A stretch of 64,000 nt of DNA from Acinetobacter sp. 10FS3-1 (lineage in GTDB: Bacteria; Pseudomonadota; Gammaproteobacteria; Pseudomonadales; Moraxellaceae): NCBI RefSeq assembly GCF_013343215.1, contig NZ_CP039143.1, positions 1,612,001 to 1,676,000 of the forward strand, written 5' to 3'. A program made the translations under genes and the position numbers. Under the pieces are notes generated by a model that was not told the origin of the DNA, did not search any database, and saw nothing but the letters and a program-made list of their open reading frames with translations. Each line of letters begins with the position of its first letter. The first letter of the stretch is position 1. Shown piece by piece: positions 52,117 through 62,418 of this stretch.

Positions 52117-53580
52117 CTATCTGATTGTTTCAGGCGGCACAGTTTCAATTACTTCATCTTCAAGTTTTAACTTCACAATACCCTGTGAATTTGTCAGTTT
52201 CTGCTGGGTTTCAATCCGCTTGATCATTCTTTCCAGAACTTCAATCAGGTTCGGATAGTCAAAATTTTGCACTTCATCCAGATTAAGCAGTAAATGAAAG
52301 CCTTTATATTCATAATCAAACCAGCGCTGATACTCCACCTTTTGAAAAGCATATCTTTCCATCACTTGCCAGGTTCTTACGGGTGCTTTGATCCCCTTCA
52401 GGAAAATCGGTTTTTTCGGTGCACACAGATAATCATTTTTGATCAAGTTATGCGTATCATCTGAAATCAGAATTTCATCTACTTCTGCGGCACTTTGCAA
52501 TCGGGCCGCAAGATTGGCATCTCGTCCTACAATGGTATAAGCCATGCGGTGATTAGCCCCATAATTGCCTACGTGACAATAACCGGTTGAAATCCCCATA
52601 CGGATATGCAAAGGTGGATAACCCATTTTAACCCAGCGTTCGCGCAGCAATTTCATTTGTTGACGCATAGCCAGTGCCATTTCCAGACAGTTTTTGGCAT
52701 CCTGCTCGACTCCTTCCGAGTTTGGATCACCAAAGAAAATCAGAATGGCATCCCCCATGAATTTATCGACAGTTGCCTCATATTTTTTGGCAATTTCAGT
52801 CATATGACTTAAATAGTCATTGAGCAGGAAAGCCAGGTCATCTGGAATCAGGGTTTCAGAAAGTTCAGTAAAGCCTTGAATATCCGAAAAGAAAATAGTC
52901 AGTTTTTTACGCTTGTATTCGATTTTTGCCTCAGACTCACCTTTCATGATCGATTGCCACAGCTGGACTGGCGCATAGCGGCTCAGCTGGTTGGCGAACT
53001 CCATGTAACGGTTCATCTGGTCAAAATAGTGATTTTTCTTTTTGGTCATGTATTGCACACGACCACTTTGATAAAAACTTCCCACCCCAAAATACATCAT
53101 TAGGCAGATAAAGCCCAGAATAGTCAGCTCACTACTACTCTGTTCAAAATAATTACCCAACCCAAAAACCAGAATAGCAGACAGGTAAAATACTGTCGTT
53201 CCGATAAGACTGGCCAGCGTCGACATTAAAAATGAGATTTTGTTACTGATTGCCGTATATAACAGTGCGGAAAGGCCCAGGAAAGAAAGAACCAGATCCA
53301 GATGTACTGCTGCGAGCACCACCGACACCACAGCCACATCAATAATAAAAAATACATTACGCTTGATGTTGGAGTTATAGCGATAGGTCAGCCACTGCGA
53401 CAGCTTAGGACTAAGCAGTAGCAGTAGAACCAGCAGAAAAGGGATAAAAATCTGGTAACTGGTATCTGGAACAGTTTGGTGATAGACGACCAGCACCAAA
53501 GACAACATGATATATCCCATCAAGCGATGAAAATATTCAAAGCGTCTTGGCTCTTGATGCATCCAGTCGTCTAATTGCAC
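52117..53580 (-). CDS. Class III adenylate cyclase with membrane (MASE2-like) domain
   Basis: 487 residues. About six membrane helices (about 20-190) form a MASE2-like region, as in Pseudomonas CyaB. The catalytic domain follows: FFSDIQGFTELSETL (metal Asp in SD near residue 245), VDKFMGDAILIFFGDP (substrate Lys and second metal Asp), and VGRDANLAARLQSA (Asn and Arg transition-state residues). All key residues of adenylate-type specificity (Lys, Asp) are present. It would make cAMP at the inner membrane. No receptor gene lies next to it. Confidence 0.92.
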   Translation of the reverse strand: MQLDDWMHQEPRRFEYFHRLMGYIMLSLVLVVYHQTVPDTSYQIFIPFLLVLLLLLSPKLSQWLTYRYNSNIKRNVFFIIDVAVVSVVLAAVHLDLVLSFLGLSALLYTAISNKISFLMSTLASLIGTTVFYLSAILVFGLGNYFEQSSSELTILGFICLMMYFGVGSFYQSGRVQYMTKKKNHYFDQMNRYMEFANQLSRYAPVQLWQSIMKGESEAKIEYKRKKLTIFFSDIQGFTELSETLIPDDLAFLLNDYLSHMTEIAKKYEATVDKFMGDAILIFFGDPNSEGVEQDAKNCLEMALAMRQQMKLLRERWVKMGYPPLHIRMGISTGYCHVGNYGANHRMAYTIVGRDANLAARLQSAAEVDEILISDDTHNLIKNDYLCAPKKPIFLKGIKAPVRTWQVMERYAFQKVEYQRWFDYEYKGFHLLLNLDEVQNFDYPNLIEVLERMIKRIETQQKLTNSQGIVKLKLEDEVIETVPPETIR

Positions 53581-53634
53581 TCAATCACTCTCTTAGGTCT
53601 ATATCCATGAATGGACTATAGTAGCCTGCATGAA

Positions 53635-54069
53635 TCAGTCCATACGCCAATCGAATGGCATATCGCCCTGACCGCGTAACGCCAGCATCAGGGTCTGGCG
53701 CATATGTGCCAATACTTCATTATTATAAGGCACCGCCGGTGTACCCCATACCGGTTTAGGCCATGCCACATCGTTCTGATAACGAACCACATGATGAAAA
53801 TGCAATTGCGGCACCATATTACCCAGCGCAGCCACATTCATTTTATCAGCACGAAATACGCGGGAAAGCTGACTAGATAACCAGCTTGACTCACGCAGGA
53901 ACTGTTCCTGGTCAGCTTGGCTTAATTCATATAATTCGGTAACGCCCGGTACACGTGGTACCAGAATGAGCCACGGAAATTGCATATCATTCATCAAACG
54001 ACATGTTGACAAAGGAAAGTCGCCTACAAAAAACGTATCTTGAGCAAGTTGTGGATGCAAACTAAACAT
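53635..54069 (-). CDS. HIT-domain protein
   Basis: 144 residues. The histidine triad is recognised in VPQLHFHHVVRY, with the arrangement of His near residues 88-91 and an upstream FPWLILVPRVPGVTELYELS that is the usual HIT strand-turn pattern. HIT proteins hydrolyse or transfer nucleotide monophosphates. Substrate not known. Start ATG 54069; no terminator obvious. Confidence 0.85.
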   Translation of the reverse strand: MFSLHPQLAQDTFFVGDFPLSTCRLMNDMQFPWLILVPRVPGVTELYELSQADQEQFLRESSWLSSQLSRVFRADKMNVAALGNMVPQLHFHHVVRYQNDVAWPKPVWGTPAVPYNNEVLAHMRQTLMLALRGQGDMPFDWRMD

Positions 54070-54229
54070 ATCTTTATAAATGATGCAAAATTAGAATGAT
54101 GACCAATACTATCATATCCAATTAGGACTGAGTATTATCCTCAGTCACATTCGGGGCAATTTTGTATGATTTATTCAGTACAAAATACCAATCATCTCTT
54201 TCAATAATTGCCTGAAAAAACAGCGCAGT

Positions 54230-54265
54230 ATTCACACGCGTATTCAGATGGAACAGCGTGTGAAT
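54230..54265. other. Inverted repeat between HIT and mfd genes
   Basis: ATTCACACGC (54230-54239) and GCGTGTGAAT (54256-54265) form a 10-bp perfect stem with a 16-base loop. On the minus strand it lies 27 bp after the mfd stop and may act as a terminator, although the T tract is displaced (about 54216-54221). Confidence 0.45.
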
Positions 54266-54291
54266 CTGTCTCCTGTCTGAGACTGCAAATT

Positions 54292-57200
54292 TCAATGCAG
54301 CTGTATTAATAAACTCTCCAGCAAATCACTGATGAACTGGATCCGTTTTTGATAATCTTCCAGCATGACCATGATTTTCAGGCGCTGCCCTCCATCCATC
54401 CTAAAGTAGGTTGGATGTTTCTGCATCATCTGGATAATACTCATTGCTTGCACCGGCGTATCTGGCGCAAACTCGATATGTCCGCCATGAGCGCTGACAT
54501 CAATCTTGGTAATGCCAAGCTGTTCAGCTTTAAGACGCAGCTGATGGACAGCAAATAACTGTTTGACGGGTTGTGGAGGAATACCAAAACGGTCGATCAG
54601 TTCCATACGGATATTGTCGAGCTTTTCCTGAGTATCGGTATTACTGATGCGTTTATAGAACAATAAGCGCTGATGCACATCACCGAGATACTCATCTGGA
54701 ATCAAAGCTGGCATATGCAGGTTGATTTCCGCAGTGAGCGTCAGGGGTGCATCAAAATTCGGCGTCTTGCCTTTTTGGATGGCTTTGGTGGCTTTTTCCA
54801 GCATTTCCATATACAGGCTATAACCAATCGCCTGCATCGAACCACTTTGCTGTTCACCCAAGAGTTCCCCAGCACCGCGAATTTCCAGATCTTCTGTGGC
54901 CAGCATAAAACCGGCACCCAAGGTGGCTGCACGTTGAATCGCTTCCAGACGTTTTTCGGCATCTCCCTTTAAGCCTTTAAGCGAAGGCACCAACAGATAG
55001 GCATAAGCTTGATGATGGGAACGACCGACACGGCCTCGCAGCTGGTGTAACTGTGCCAGACCTAGCTTGTCTGCCCGTTCAATAATGATGGTATTGGCAT
55101 TCGGCACATCAATCCCGGTTTCAATAATGGTCGAACATACCAGCACATTATATTCTTTATGATAAAAACGCTGCATGACCTGCTCAAGTTCACGTTCACG
55201 CATCTGGCCATGGGCCACCACCACCCGTGCTTCCGGCACCAGATTGCGGATATTTTCTGCAGCACGTTCAATGGTATTAACTTCATTATGCAGGAAATAA
55301 ACCTGACCGCCGCGCAGCAGTTCGCGCAGAATCGCCTCTTTAATTGTGTCGTTGGTATGTTCCTGTACAAAGGTTTTTACTGCCAGACGGCGTGCTGGTG
55401 GCGTGGCAATAATCGACAAATCGCGCATGCCACTAAAAGCCATATTCAGGGTGCGTGGAATTGGCGTTGCAGTTAAAGTCAGCATATCTACATCGGCACG
55501 CATGGCTTTAATCCGTTCTTTATCACGCACGCCGAAACGATGCTCTTCATCGACAATCATCAGCCCAAGATTATGGAACTGGACATTTTCCTGCAAAAGC
55601 TTGTGCGTACCGATGACAATATCGACTTTACCCTCGGCCAGATCTTCCAGGGTTTTACTATGCGTCTTGGAAGAGCCAAAACGGGACAGGACTTCAATAC
55701 GTACAGGCCAGTCCGCAAAACGGTCCTTGAAGGACTCATAATGTTGCTGGGCGAGCAAGGTAGTCGGCACCAAAACCGCTACCTGCCGGTTATTTTGCAC
55801 AGCAACAAATGCGGCACGCATGGCGACTTCGGTTTTACCAAAACCCACATCACCACAGACCAGTCGATCCATTGGTTTGGCCTGCTGCATATCATATAAA
55901 GTTGCTTCAATGGCATTGGCCTGATCTGGCGTTTCCTCATAGGCAAAGCCACTGGCAAATTGCATATACAGGCTTTGATCCAGTTCAAAACTGATGCCTG
56001 GCTTGGAAAAACGGCGTGCCTGAATATGCAGCAATTCGGCTGCAACATCATGAATCTGCTCTAAAGCTTTACGCTTGGCTTTATTCCAGGCATCGGTTCC
56101 GAGCTTGTGCAAAGGTGCTAAATCAGGATCACCGCCACTATAACGGCTGATCAGATGCAAATTCGTCACCGGCACATAAACTTTGGCACCCTCGGCATAG
56201 TCCAGCTGCAAAAATTCATGATCCTGATCATCGATACTAAGGGTAATCAGACCAGCATAACGCCCAACGCCATAATCAATATGTACAACTGGTGCACCAA
56301 TACTGAGTTCGGTCAGGCTACGGATCAGGAACTCTTCTGACACCTCCTGCTGGCGCTTGCGGCGGCGTTGCACCACACGATGCTCATACAACTGGTTTTC
56401 AGAAATCACACTCAGATGATCGGTCAGGACTAGGCCACGCTCTAGAGGTGCACTGGTAATGGCAATCGCATGCAGAGATTCAACAAAGGCATTAAAACTG
56501 TCTACAGTGGGCATATCCCCGAGGCTTGGACGCAAAGCATCTTTTAAAGTTTCGCGGCGACCCGCACTTTCAGCCACCAGCAAGACCGGATGATTGGCAG
56601 CATCAATATATTTTTTGACTTCAGTAAAAGGTTTTTCGCGTTTCGGATCAACAGGCAGTCGTGGCGGGACTTGGGTATCCAGATTAATTACGCCGGCTTT
56701 TTCCTCAAATGGCTCTTGCGCGGCAATAATACGACTAAACTGATTTAGCTGTTCCAATAGCTGATTGGTCGGACTAAATAAAGTGTCAGGCGGTAAAATC
56801 GGCTGATCTATATTATGGCGACGATCTTCATAACGGCGCACGACATCTTGCCAGAATTGTTCCAGACTTTGTTCCAAAGCCTTGTCTGTAATGACAATGC
56901 CATTCTTTGGTAAGTACGAAATAAGGGTGCTTTGACCAGCTTGCATTGCCTCAGCACTGAAAAATAAAGGTAAATAGAATTCAATCCCGGGGGAAGCAAT
57001 ACCATCCATTACATCCTGATAGAGTGGATTCTTCTTTGGATTGGCAGTAGGAAAAAATTCAGCATAACGGTCGCGGAAAGTAGCACGGCCTTCTTTGAGT
57101 GGAAATTCCTGGGCGGGCAATACGGTAAACTGCTCCAGCATCTGGGTCGTACGCTGGGTTTCCGGATCAAAAAATTTCAGTGTTTCAATTTCATCATCGA

Positions 57201-57756
57201 ACAGATCAATACGAATCGGCGCATCCTGACCTGAGGCGTAAATATCAATAATACTGCCGCGTACCGCAAATTCACCATGGTCATACACCGTATCGACCAG
57301 ATGATAGCCAGCTTGAATCAATTTTTTCTTCTGTTGTTCCAGATCAAGCTTTTGACCGACACGAATATCAAAATGCTCACCCAGAATCCATGACGTCGGT
57401 GCAACACGCTGCGCCAAAGTAGAGGCAGACAACAGCAACACACCGCTTTGTGGCATATTTGATAAAATAGCCAGACGTTCCGAGACAATATCTTGGTGCG
57501 GCGACAAACGGTCGTAAGGCAAAATCTCCCAATCCGGAAAAATGATGGGCTTAATCCCATAAAATTCCAGCTCACTTTCCAGTTGCCCCAAGTGCTGATT
57601 ATTGCGCGCGATGATCACAAACAGACGCGACTGCTGCTGCCTGATTATTTCTTTCAGCAATAATGCAGTAGACGAGCCTTGCAGATTACCTAACCAGCGT
57701 TTCTCGCCTGCTTTGAGCCTAGGTAAATTAAGTTGGGAAATTTCTTGTTGGAACAT
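54292..57756 (-). CDS. mfd: Transcription-repair coupling factor
   Basis: 1154 residues, full length. The UvrB-homology module (1-350), RNA polymerase-interacting domain (about 480-550, with VVHIDYGVGRYAGL), the RecG-like translocase (Walker A CGDVGFGKTEVAMRAAF, DEEH in IVDEEHRFGV) and the C-terminal TRCF domain are all present. It displaces stalled RNA polymerase and recruits UvrA. Monocistronic. Confidence 0.97.
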   Translation of the reverse strand: MFQQEISQLNLPRLKAGEKRWLGNLQGSSTALLLKEIIRQQQSRLFVIIARNNQHLGQLESELEFYGIKPIIFPDWEILPYDRLSPHQDIVSERLAILSNMPQSGVLLLSASTLAQRVAPTSWILGEHFDIRVGQKLDLEQQKKKLIQAGYHLVDTVYDHGEFAVRGSIIDIYASGQDAPIRIDLFDDEIETLKFFDPETQRTTQMLEQFTVLPAQEFPLKEGRATFRDRYAEFFPTANPKKNPLYQDVMDGIASPGIEFYLPLFFSAEAMQAGQSTLISYLPKNGIVITDKALEQSLEQFWQDVVRRYEDRRHNIDQPILPPDTLFSPTNQLLEQLNQFSRIIAAQEPFEEKAGVINLDTQVPPRLPVDPKREKPFTEVKKYIDAANHPVLLVAESAGRRETLKDALRPSLGDMPTVDSFNAFVESLHAIAITSAPLERGLVLTDHLSVISENQLYEHRVVQRRRKRQQEVSEEFLIRSLTELSIGAPVVHIDYGVGRYAGLITLSIDDQDHEFLQLDYAEGAKVYVPVTNLHLISRYSGGDPDLAPLHKLGTDAWNKAKRKALEQIHDVAAELLHIQARRFSKPGISFELDQSLYMQFASGFAYEETPDQANAIEATLYDMQQAKPMDRLVCGDVGFGKTEVAMRAAFVAVQNNRQVAVLVPTTLLAQQHYESFKDRFADWPVRIEVLSRFGSSKTHSKTLEDLAEGKVDIVIGTHKLLQENVQFHNLGLMIVDEEHRFGVRDKERIKAMRADVDMLTLTATPIPRTLNMAFSGMRDLSIIATPPARRLAVKTFVQEHTNDTIKEAILRELLRGGQVYFLHNEVNTIERAAENIRNLVPEARVVVAHGQMRERELEQVMQRFYHKEYNVLVCSTIIETGIDVPNANTIIIERADKLGLAQLHQLRGRVGRSHHQAYAYLLVPSLKGLKGDAEKRLEAIQRAATLGAGFMLATEDLEIRGAGELLGEQQSGSMQAIGYSLYMEMLEKATKAIQKGKTPNFDAPLTLTAEINLHMPALIPDEYLGDVHQRLLFYKRISNTDTQEKLDNIRMELIDRFGIPPQPVKQLFAVHQLRLKAEQLGITKIDVSAHGGHIEFAPDTPVQAMSIIQMMQKHPTYFRMDGGQRLKIMVMLEDYQKRIQFISDLLESLLIQLH

Positions 57757-57880
57757 GTATATAGCTTTAAAGTCTAAACAACATGGCGCTTATATTATCA
57801 CGATGATCCAGTGCGCTTTCGTTATTTTTATGCAGTCCTGATCATTCCGCTATAGAGTATGAAGTTCATGTGTCGCTAGC

Positions 57881-58240
57881 CTATTTTTGGTCGCGTAAAA
57901 ACTGACGATAATAGTCATTCAATTTCTTGACAATTGTTTTAAATTGCAGCAGGTTTTCTTCGGTATTCGCCAGAGGCTGATTAAAGCGCTGATGCGCAAT
58001 TTCCAGATCAATCTTTTCATTGATAATCATCGCGCTAGAATAAAGTTGCGCCAGATCATCAAAACTTTTCATGCGGCGATTGGATAAATACTCCAGACGT
58101 GCTCCCAGTTCCTGATTGAGTTGAATTCCATCAACGATATATCCTGTACCTTCTACATATTGGATATTCTGTTCTTCCAGATAAAGCTGTGCTGGAGAAG
58201 ATTTATTGGATTGAAAGAGTTTAGTGATTTTATCAAACAT
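57881..58240 (-). CDS. Hypothetical protein, 119 residues
   Basis: The start is the ATG at 58240 (MFDKITKLFQSNKSS); a TTG four codons upstream is in frame. The protein is soluble, largely helical at its C-terminus (IDLEIAHQRFNQPLANTEENLLQFKTIVKKLNDYY). No signal peptide. It lies between mfd and aspA on the same strand. Family not recognised. Confidence 0.7.
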   Translation of the reverse strand: MFDKITKLFQSNKSSPAQLYLEEQNIQYVEGTGYIVDGIQLNQELGARLEYLSNRRMKSFDDLAQLYSSAMIINEKIDLEIAHQRFNQPLANTEENLLQFKTIVKKLNDYYRQFLRDQK

Positions 58241-58289
58241 GTTTTGCAGCAATTCCAGTTCATCTCAAGGTCGGTATATAGTCTAGATG

Positions 58290-58322
58290 AAAAAGCCCCA
58301 AACCCACATGAGGATTTGAGGC
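58290..58322 (-). terminator. Intrinsic terminator of aspA
   Basis: Minus strand: GCCTCAAATCC, a six-base loop, GGGTTTGGGGC (11 pairs with two G.T), then TTTTT. It ends 43 bp after the aspA stop. Confidence 0.8.
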
Positions 58323-58364
58323 AAATGGCTAAAATCAGTACTTTTTGATTAAAGCCTAGAACTT

Positions 58365-59816
58365 TTAAGACACCTGTTCTAGTGGGCTCACTTCATTGGG
58401 TACTTCTGAAACCAGATTTTCAAAAGCGAAGATTTCATCCAGCTGCTGTTCAGTCAACAGGCCCAGCTCCAATACAACTTGTGGAACAGTTTTATTTTCA
58501 CGGATACACTGTTTTCCGATTTCATCACAGGCTGCATGTCCCAATAACGGATCAAGCAGAGTGATAATTCCAATACTGCGCATTACAGCATCCAGACAGT
58601 TCTGTTCATTAACTTCAATGCCTTCAATACATTTTTGCTGTAAGGTCTGCATCCCTTGAGTGAGCAATTGAATTGATTCATTCAGAGAAATGGCGATCAC
58701 AGGTTCCATGACATTGAGTTGTAATTGGCCTGCTTCTGCTGCCATGGTAATGGTCAAGTCATTCCCAATGACACGGAAGGCAATCTGGTTAACGACTTCT
58801 GGAATAACCGGATTGACCTTGGCGGGCATAATAGATGAACCCGCCTGTAATTCTGGTAAACGGATTTCCGCCAGACCTGTACGCGGTCCAGAGCTTAAGA
58901 GACGCAAGTCATTACAGATTTTAGAGAGTTTCACCGCCAGACGTTTTAAACTGCTAGACAGAATAATAAATGCCCCACAGTCGCTGGTGGCTTCTACATA
59001 ATCTTCAGCTTGTTTTAAAGGCAGGCCTGTAATTTTCGCTAAATTTTCGATCACATGCTTGGCATAACCTGAAGGCGTGTTGACACCGGTTCCAATTGCA
59101 GTAGCTCCCAGATTCACCTCAAGCAATAACTGGCGCAGTTGCTCAATCAGCTTAAAATCTTCCTTTAATAAAGTTGCAAAAGCCCGGAATTCCTGCTCCA
59201 TGGTCATTGGCACTGCATCCTGCAACTGGGTACGCCCCATCTTGATCACATGCTGAAATTCAAGCGCTTTGCTATATAGGCTCTCAGTTAAGGATTTAAG
59301 CGCAGTTAAGAGCTCATCTATTCGAGTATATGTGGCCAGACGCAAAGCCGTAGGATAGACATCATTGGTAGACTGGGAAGTATTCACATGATCATTCGGA
59401 TGAAGAAGCTGGTACTCTCCTTTACCATGCCCCATCAGCTCCAGCGCCCGATTGGCAATAACCTCATTGGCATTCATATTCACGGAAGTACCCGCACCGC
59501 CCTGATAAGGATCAAGTGGAAATGAAGCCTTCCAGTCTTGCGGCCGCTGAATCAGTTCATCACAAGCTTGCTGAATAGCAATACTTTGCTGTTTTGAAAT
59601 TTTCTGAAAATGCAAGTTACTTTGGGCCGCAGCTTTTTTAACCTGTGCCAGAGCACGAATAAAATGAGACTCCTGGCCCACTACCAATCCTGAAATCTGA
59701 AAGTTTTCAAGCGCACGTAAAGTGTGAATTCCATAATAACTGTGCTGTGGTATGTGTTTCTTCCCCAATAAATCCTGTTCAATCCGGGTAGATTCTAGTT
59801 GAAGCATATTGTCCAT
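58365..59816 (-). CDS. aspA: Aspartate ammonia-lyase
   Basis: 483 residues. The signature GSSIMPAKVNPVIPEVVNQ (about 330-348) carries the fumarase/aspartase SS loop, and TNDVYPTALRLA and MGRTQLQDAVP are the upstream substrate-binding blocks. It interconverts aspartate with fumarate and ammonia. It is monocistronic with its own terminator. The upstream 1 kb is a pseudogene-bearing region. Confidence 0.93.
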   Translation of the reverse strand: MDNMLQLESTRIEQDLLGKKHIPQHSYYGIHTLRALENFQISGLVVGQESHFIRALAQVKKAAAQSNLHFQKISKQQSIAIQQACDELIQRPQDWKASFPLDPYQGGAGTSVNMNANEVIANRALELMGHGKGEYQLLHPNDHVNTSQSTNDVYPTALRLATYTRIDELLTALKSLTESLYSKALEFQHVIKMGRTQLQDAVPMTMEQEFRAFATLLKEDFKLIEQLRQLLLEVNLGATAIGTGVNTPSGYAKHVIENLAKITGLPLKQAEDYVEATSDCGAFIILSSSLKRLAVKLSKICNDLRLLSSGPRTGLAEIRLPELQAGSSIMPAKVNPVIPEVVNQIAFRVIGNDLTITMAAEAGQLQLNVMEPVIAISLNESIQLLTQGMQTLQQKCIEGIEVNEQNCLDAVMRSIGIITLLDPLLGHAACDEIGKQCIRENKTVPQVVLELGLLTEQQLDEIFAFENLVSEVPNEVSPLEQVS

Positions 59817-60244
59817 GTAATATTACTCTTGGCGATGATGCACCCCTACGGTGCGGATTTACTATGCGTAGCTGGGCCTGGAATAAAGCAGGCTTTTTCA
59901 ACAAAATTTGCTACAAATTATATCTAATTTAAGCTTCTTGTTAACTTTGTAATTTTATGTAACAAAAAACTTAAAAGCCAGTAACTTTTTCATACCACTT
60001 AAAAATACCCGTCATTAGCCAAAATATAGACAAAATAAGTCTTGGAAAGCGCCTTTTCAGCATTTAAAATAAATTTTCAAAAACAAAAATATTTACAATA
60101 AATACACACAAAAGCCGCTAAAATGTTACTAAATATAAACACTCAACTTTATTTGCGGCACTGGCTCATGATTTTGGTACACAAATCATCCAGATGTTGT
60201 TTTTATTTTTTTTAAGGATGCTTGCCTATAACTTCTCTAAGTTT
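59817..60244. other. Intergenic, AT-rich, promoter region of aspA
   Basis: About 430 bp with no open frame of note. It contains the start region of aspA on the minus strand and, at its right edge, the decayed putP. Confidence 0.45.
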
Positions 60245-60588
60245 CAGCCTGATGACTTTCATACTGATAATTGCCAGGATCAATCAGTTTATATGCCTAG
60301 CGTGCAAGCTCCAGTTTTGCTGAATATATTCTGAGCCGAGGGAATCTGGGCAGTCTAGTCACCACACTTTCGGCCAGAACAATTTATCTGTCTGGTTTAT
60401 CCGCAGTCTGGATTGCGGTAGATTTGATTGTTGGAGCATGGTTGAACTGGTTGCTGCTCGCCGGACATAGAGTTAGTAGGCGCGCATACAAAATATCAGA
60501 ACCACGGCGTTATCGCTGGCTGCAACTACAACCCTTCTATATATTTGCATTGGGGGGGTCTGACCAGATGTTATTTTTATTTTCTTAG
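60245..60588 (+). pseudogene. Decayed sodium:proline symporter (PutP-like) fragment
   Basis: Segments of the PutP N-terminus are recognisable with an internal TAG (60298-60300): an A-stop-RASSSFAEYILSRGNLGSLV stretch for the family's AYRAT...DYILGGRSLGSLV, then YLSGLSAVWIAVDLIVGAWLNWLL for YLSGLSEVWIAIGLIIGAWLNWL. About 14 residues between these (SDMSGWLL region) are missing, and the C-terminal two thirds is absent or unreadable beyond TAG 60586-60588. It is not functional. A G7 run is near its end. Confidence 0.6.
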
Positions 60589-60820
60589 CCATGTCCAGCG
60601 AAGCTGTAGACACGCGGGTAATACCAGCCTGATGACCATGTCGGATTAATCAGCCCTTTTAAGCAAGTCTTTCTTTTGCTCTTGATGGCCAAGTTTCTCC
60701 CCTTAGAAGATTCGGTCTTTTTTATACAGCCTTCCCCGTGTTTGCCTGAATAATCTTAGGCAGATCAGCAAATTTTTGCTACCATCTCGACTTTCAAGTA
60801 TTTGCGATGTTTTAGTGCAT

Positions 60821-61903
60821 ATGACCTCATCTTATCAGCAACAACTGGATGCCAAAGTTGAACGTATTCGGACGCAATTTGCCGAGTATCAACCACCTGC
60901 TTTAGAAGTATTTGAATCTCCAGAACAATACTATCGCATGCGTGCTGAATTCCGTATCTGGCATACTGAAGATGACCTGTTTTATGCCATGTTTGAACGA
61001 GATGAAAATAATAATAAAAAAGTCATCCGTATTGACACGTTCCCAATTGTCGATCGGCGCATTAATGAGTTAATGCCCCAGCTCCTCCAAGCATTTAAGG
61101 CAGATCCAATTCTGGGGACACGCCTGTTTGAAGTGCATTTTCTGGCGACCTTAAAGGGCGAAGTTCTGGTGTCTCTGATTTATCATCGCAAATTCGATGA
61201 AAGCTGGGAACCTGCGGCAAAAGCACTGGCTGAAAAACTCAATATCAAACTGATCGGTCGTAGCCGTGGACAAAAGTTTGTGCTCTCTGACGAATTCGTG
61301 ATTGAAGAGCTGGCTGTATTTGATCGCCGTTATCAATATAAGCAGATTGAAAGCAGCTTTACGCAGCCTAATGCGCAAGTTTGTCAAAAAATGCTGGAAT
61401 GGGCATGTGAGGCTGCAGAGCAATCTGATAAAGATTTACTGGAACTGTATTGTGGAAATGGCAATTTCACCCTACCACTCTCCACCAGATTCCGCCGTGT
61501 GTTAGCCACCGAACTGGCCAAATCTTCTGTGTATGCCGCTGAATGGAATATCGAACAGAACCATATTGATAATATTCAGGTGGCTCGCCTGTCTGCTGAG
61601 GAGTTTACCCAGGCCTATAAGGGTGATCGTACTTTCCGCCGCTTGCAGGAAGCCCAAATTGATATTTCAAGCTATGACTTCAGTACCATTTTTGTCGATC
61701 CGCCACGTGCTGGTATAGATGATGAAACGCTTAAACTGTTGCAGCACTTTGAACGAATTATCTATATTTCATGTAATCCGGACACATTACATGACAATTT
61801 AAAACAATTAACCCAGACCCATAAAATTAGCAAATTCGCCCTGTTCGATCAGTTTCCTTATACCCATCATATCGAGTCGGGTGTGCTGCTAGAAAAGCGC
61901 TAA
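60821..61903 (+). CDS. trmA: tRNA (uracil-5-)-methyltransferase
   Basis: The start is the ATG at 60821 ([20 protein letters not shown]); an in-frame ATG 15 codons earlier is less likely. About 360 residues. The SAM loop [16 protein letters not shown], the motif [14 protein letters not shown] and the catalytic Cys in [13 protein letters not shown] are typical of TrmA. It makes 5-methyluridine at position 54 of tRNA. It ends at a strong terminator. Confidence 0.95.
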   Translation: MTSSYQQQLDAKVERIRTQFAEYQPPALEVFESPEQYYRMRAEFRIWHTEDDLFYAMFERDENNNKKVIRIDTFPIVDRRINELMPQLLQAFKADPILGTRLFEVHFLATLKGEVLVSLIYHRKFDESWEPAAKALAEKLNIKLIGRSRGQKFVLSDEFVIEELAVFDRRYQYKQIESSFTQPNAQVCQKMLEWACEAAEQSDKDLLELYCGNGNFTLPLSTRFRRVLATELAKSSVYAAEWNIEQNHIDNIQVARLSAEEFTQAYKGDRTFRRLQEAQIDISSYDFSTIFVDPPRAGIDDETLKLLQHFERIIYISCNPDTLHDNLKQLTQTHKISKFALFDQFPYTHHIESGVLLEKR

Positions 61904-61934
61904 TACTTTGTTTCAATTTATTTTTTAGTTACAC

Positions 61935-61963
61935 AAATGGAGTCTACAGAGACTCCATTTTTT
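61935..61963 (+). terminator. Intrinsic terminator of trmA
   Basis: AAATGGAGTC-TACAGA-GACTCCATTT then TTT (61935-61963), a 10-bp stem. Confidence 0.88.
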
Positions 61964-61985
61964 ATTTTAAAAATTAAGTACTTAC

Positions 61986-62126
61986 ATGAGTCAAAAGGGA
62001 TCTCAATCAAGAAATATCGTTGAGAACCAGCTTGTCTATCGGAAATTCAAACGACTGTTTGCTGCTTTTATCGCACAGCTTGGCTTGCTTTATTTATTAT
62101 ATTGGCTATATTTCATTCTATGTTAG
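61986..62126 (+). CDS. Small membrane protein, 46 residues
   Basis: ATG at 61986. A basic N-terminus (MSQKGSQSRNIVENQLVYRKFKR) precedes one long hydrophobic helix (LFAAFIAQLGLLYLLYWLYFILC), so it is a single-span inner membrane protein with the N-terminus probably inside. No strong ribosome binding site. It ends 19 bp before the next small gene, with which it may be cotranscribed. No family is recognised. Confidence 0.55.
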   Translation: MSQKGSQSRNIVENQLVYRKFKRLFAAFIAQLGLLYLLYWLYFILC

Positions 62127-62144
62127 GTTGTGTATGAAGGCTCT

Positions 62145-62369
62145 ATGAGTTTTTGGCAAAAGTTGTTTTCTGATGAACAACAGAATGATCACAAGAATCA
62201 AATTGCTTGTGTTGAAAATGATTGCTCTTGCAAGACAAATGAACAGCTTCTTGAAGCACTATCTAAAGCAACTGAGGAAGATGTTATTATCGGAATCAAA
62301 AAGGTTCTCGCTTCTCGCGGCTATAGCCGTAAAGAACTTAATGAACTTCAGCACCTGCCGCTGCAATAA
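62145..62369 (+). CDS. Hypothetical protein, 74 residues, with three Cys
   Basis: The start chosen is the ATG at 62145 with GAAGG eight bases upstream; a GTG five codons earlier is in frame. It is a soluble, acidic protein with Cys residues in IACVENDCSCKTN (about residues 22-30) that could bind metal. The C-terminal half has helical repeats (LLEALSKATEEDVIIGIKKVLASRGYSRKEL). A strong terminator follows. Family not recognised. Confidence 0.7.
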   Translation: MSFWQKLFSDEQQNDHKNQIACVENDCSCKTNEQLLEALSKATEEDVIIGIKKVLASRGYSRKELNELQHLPLQ

Positions 62370-62389
62370 GCAGCTTAGGTCACTTAAAA

Positions 62390-62418
62390 AAAGCATTTGC
62401 GCAAGCAAATGCTTTTTT
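62390..62418 (+). terminator. Intrinsic terminator of the 74-residue protein gene
   Basis: AAAGCATTTGC-GCAA-GCAAATGCTTT then TTTT (62390-62418), an 11-bp stem. Confidence 0.88.
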
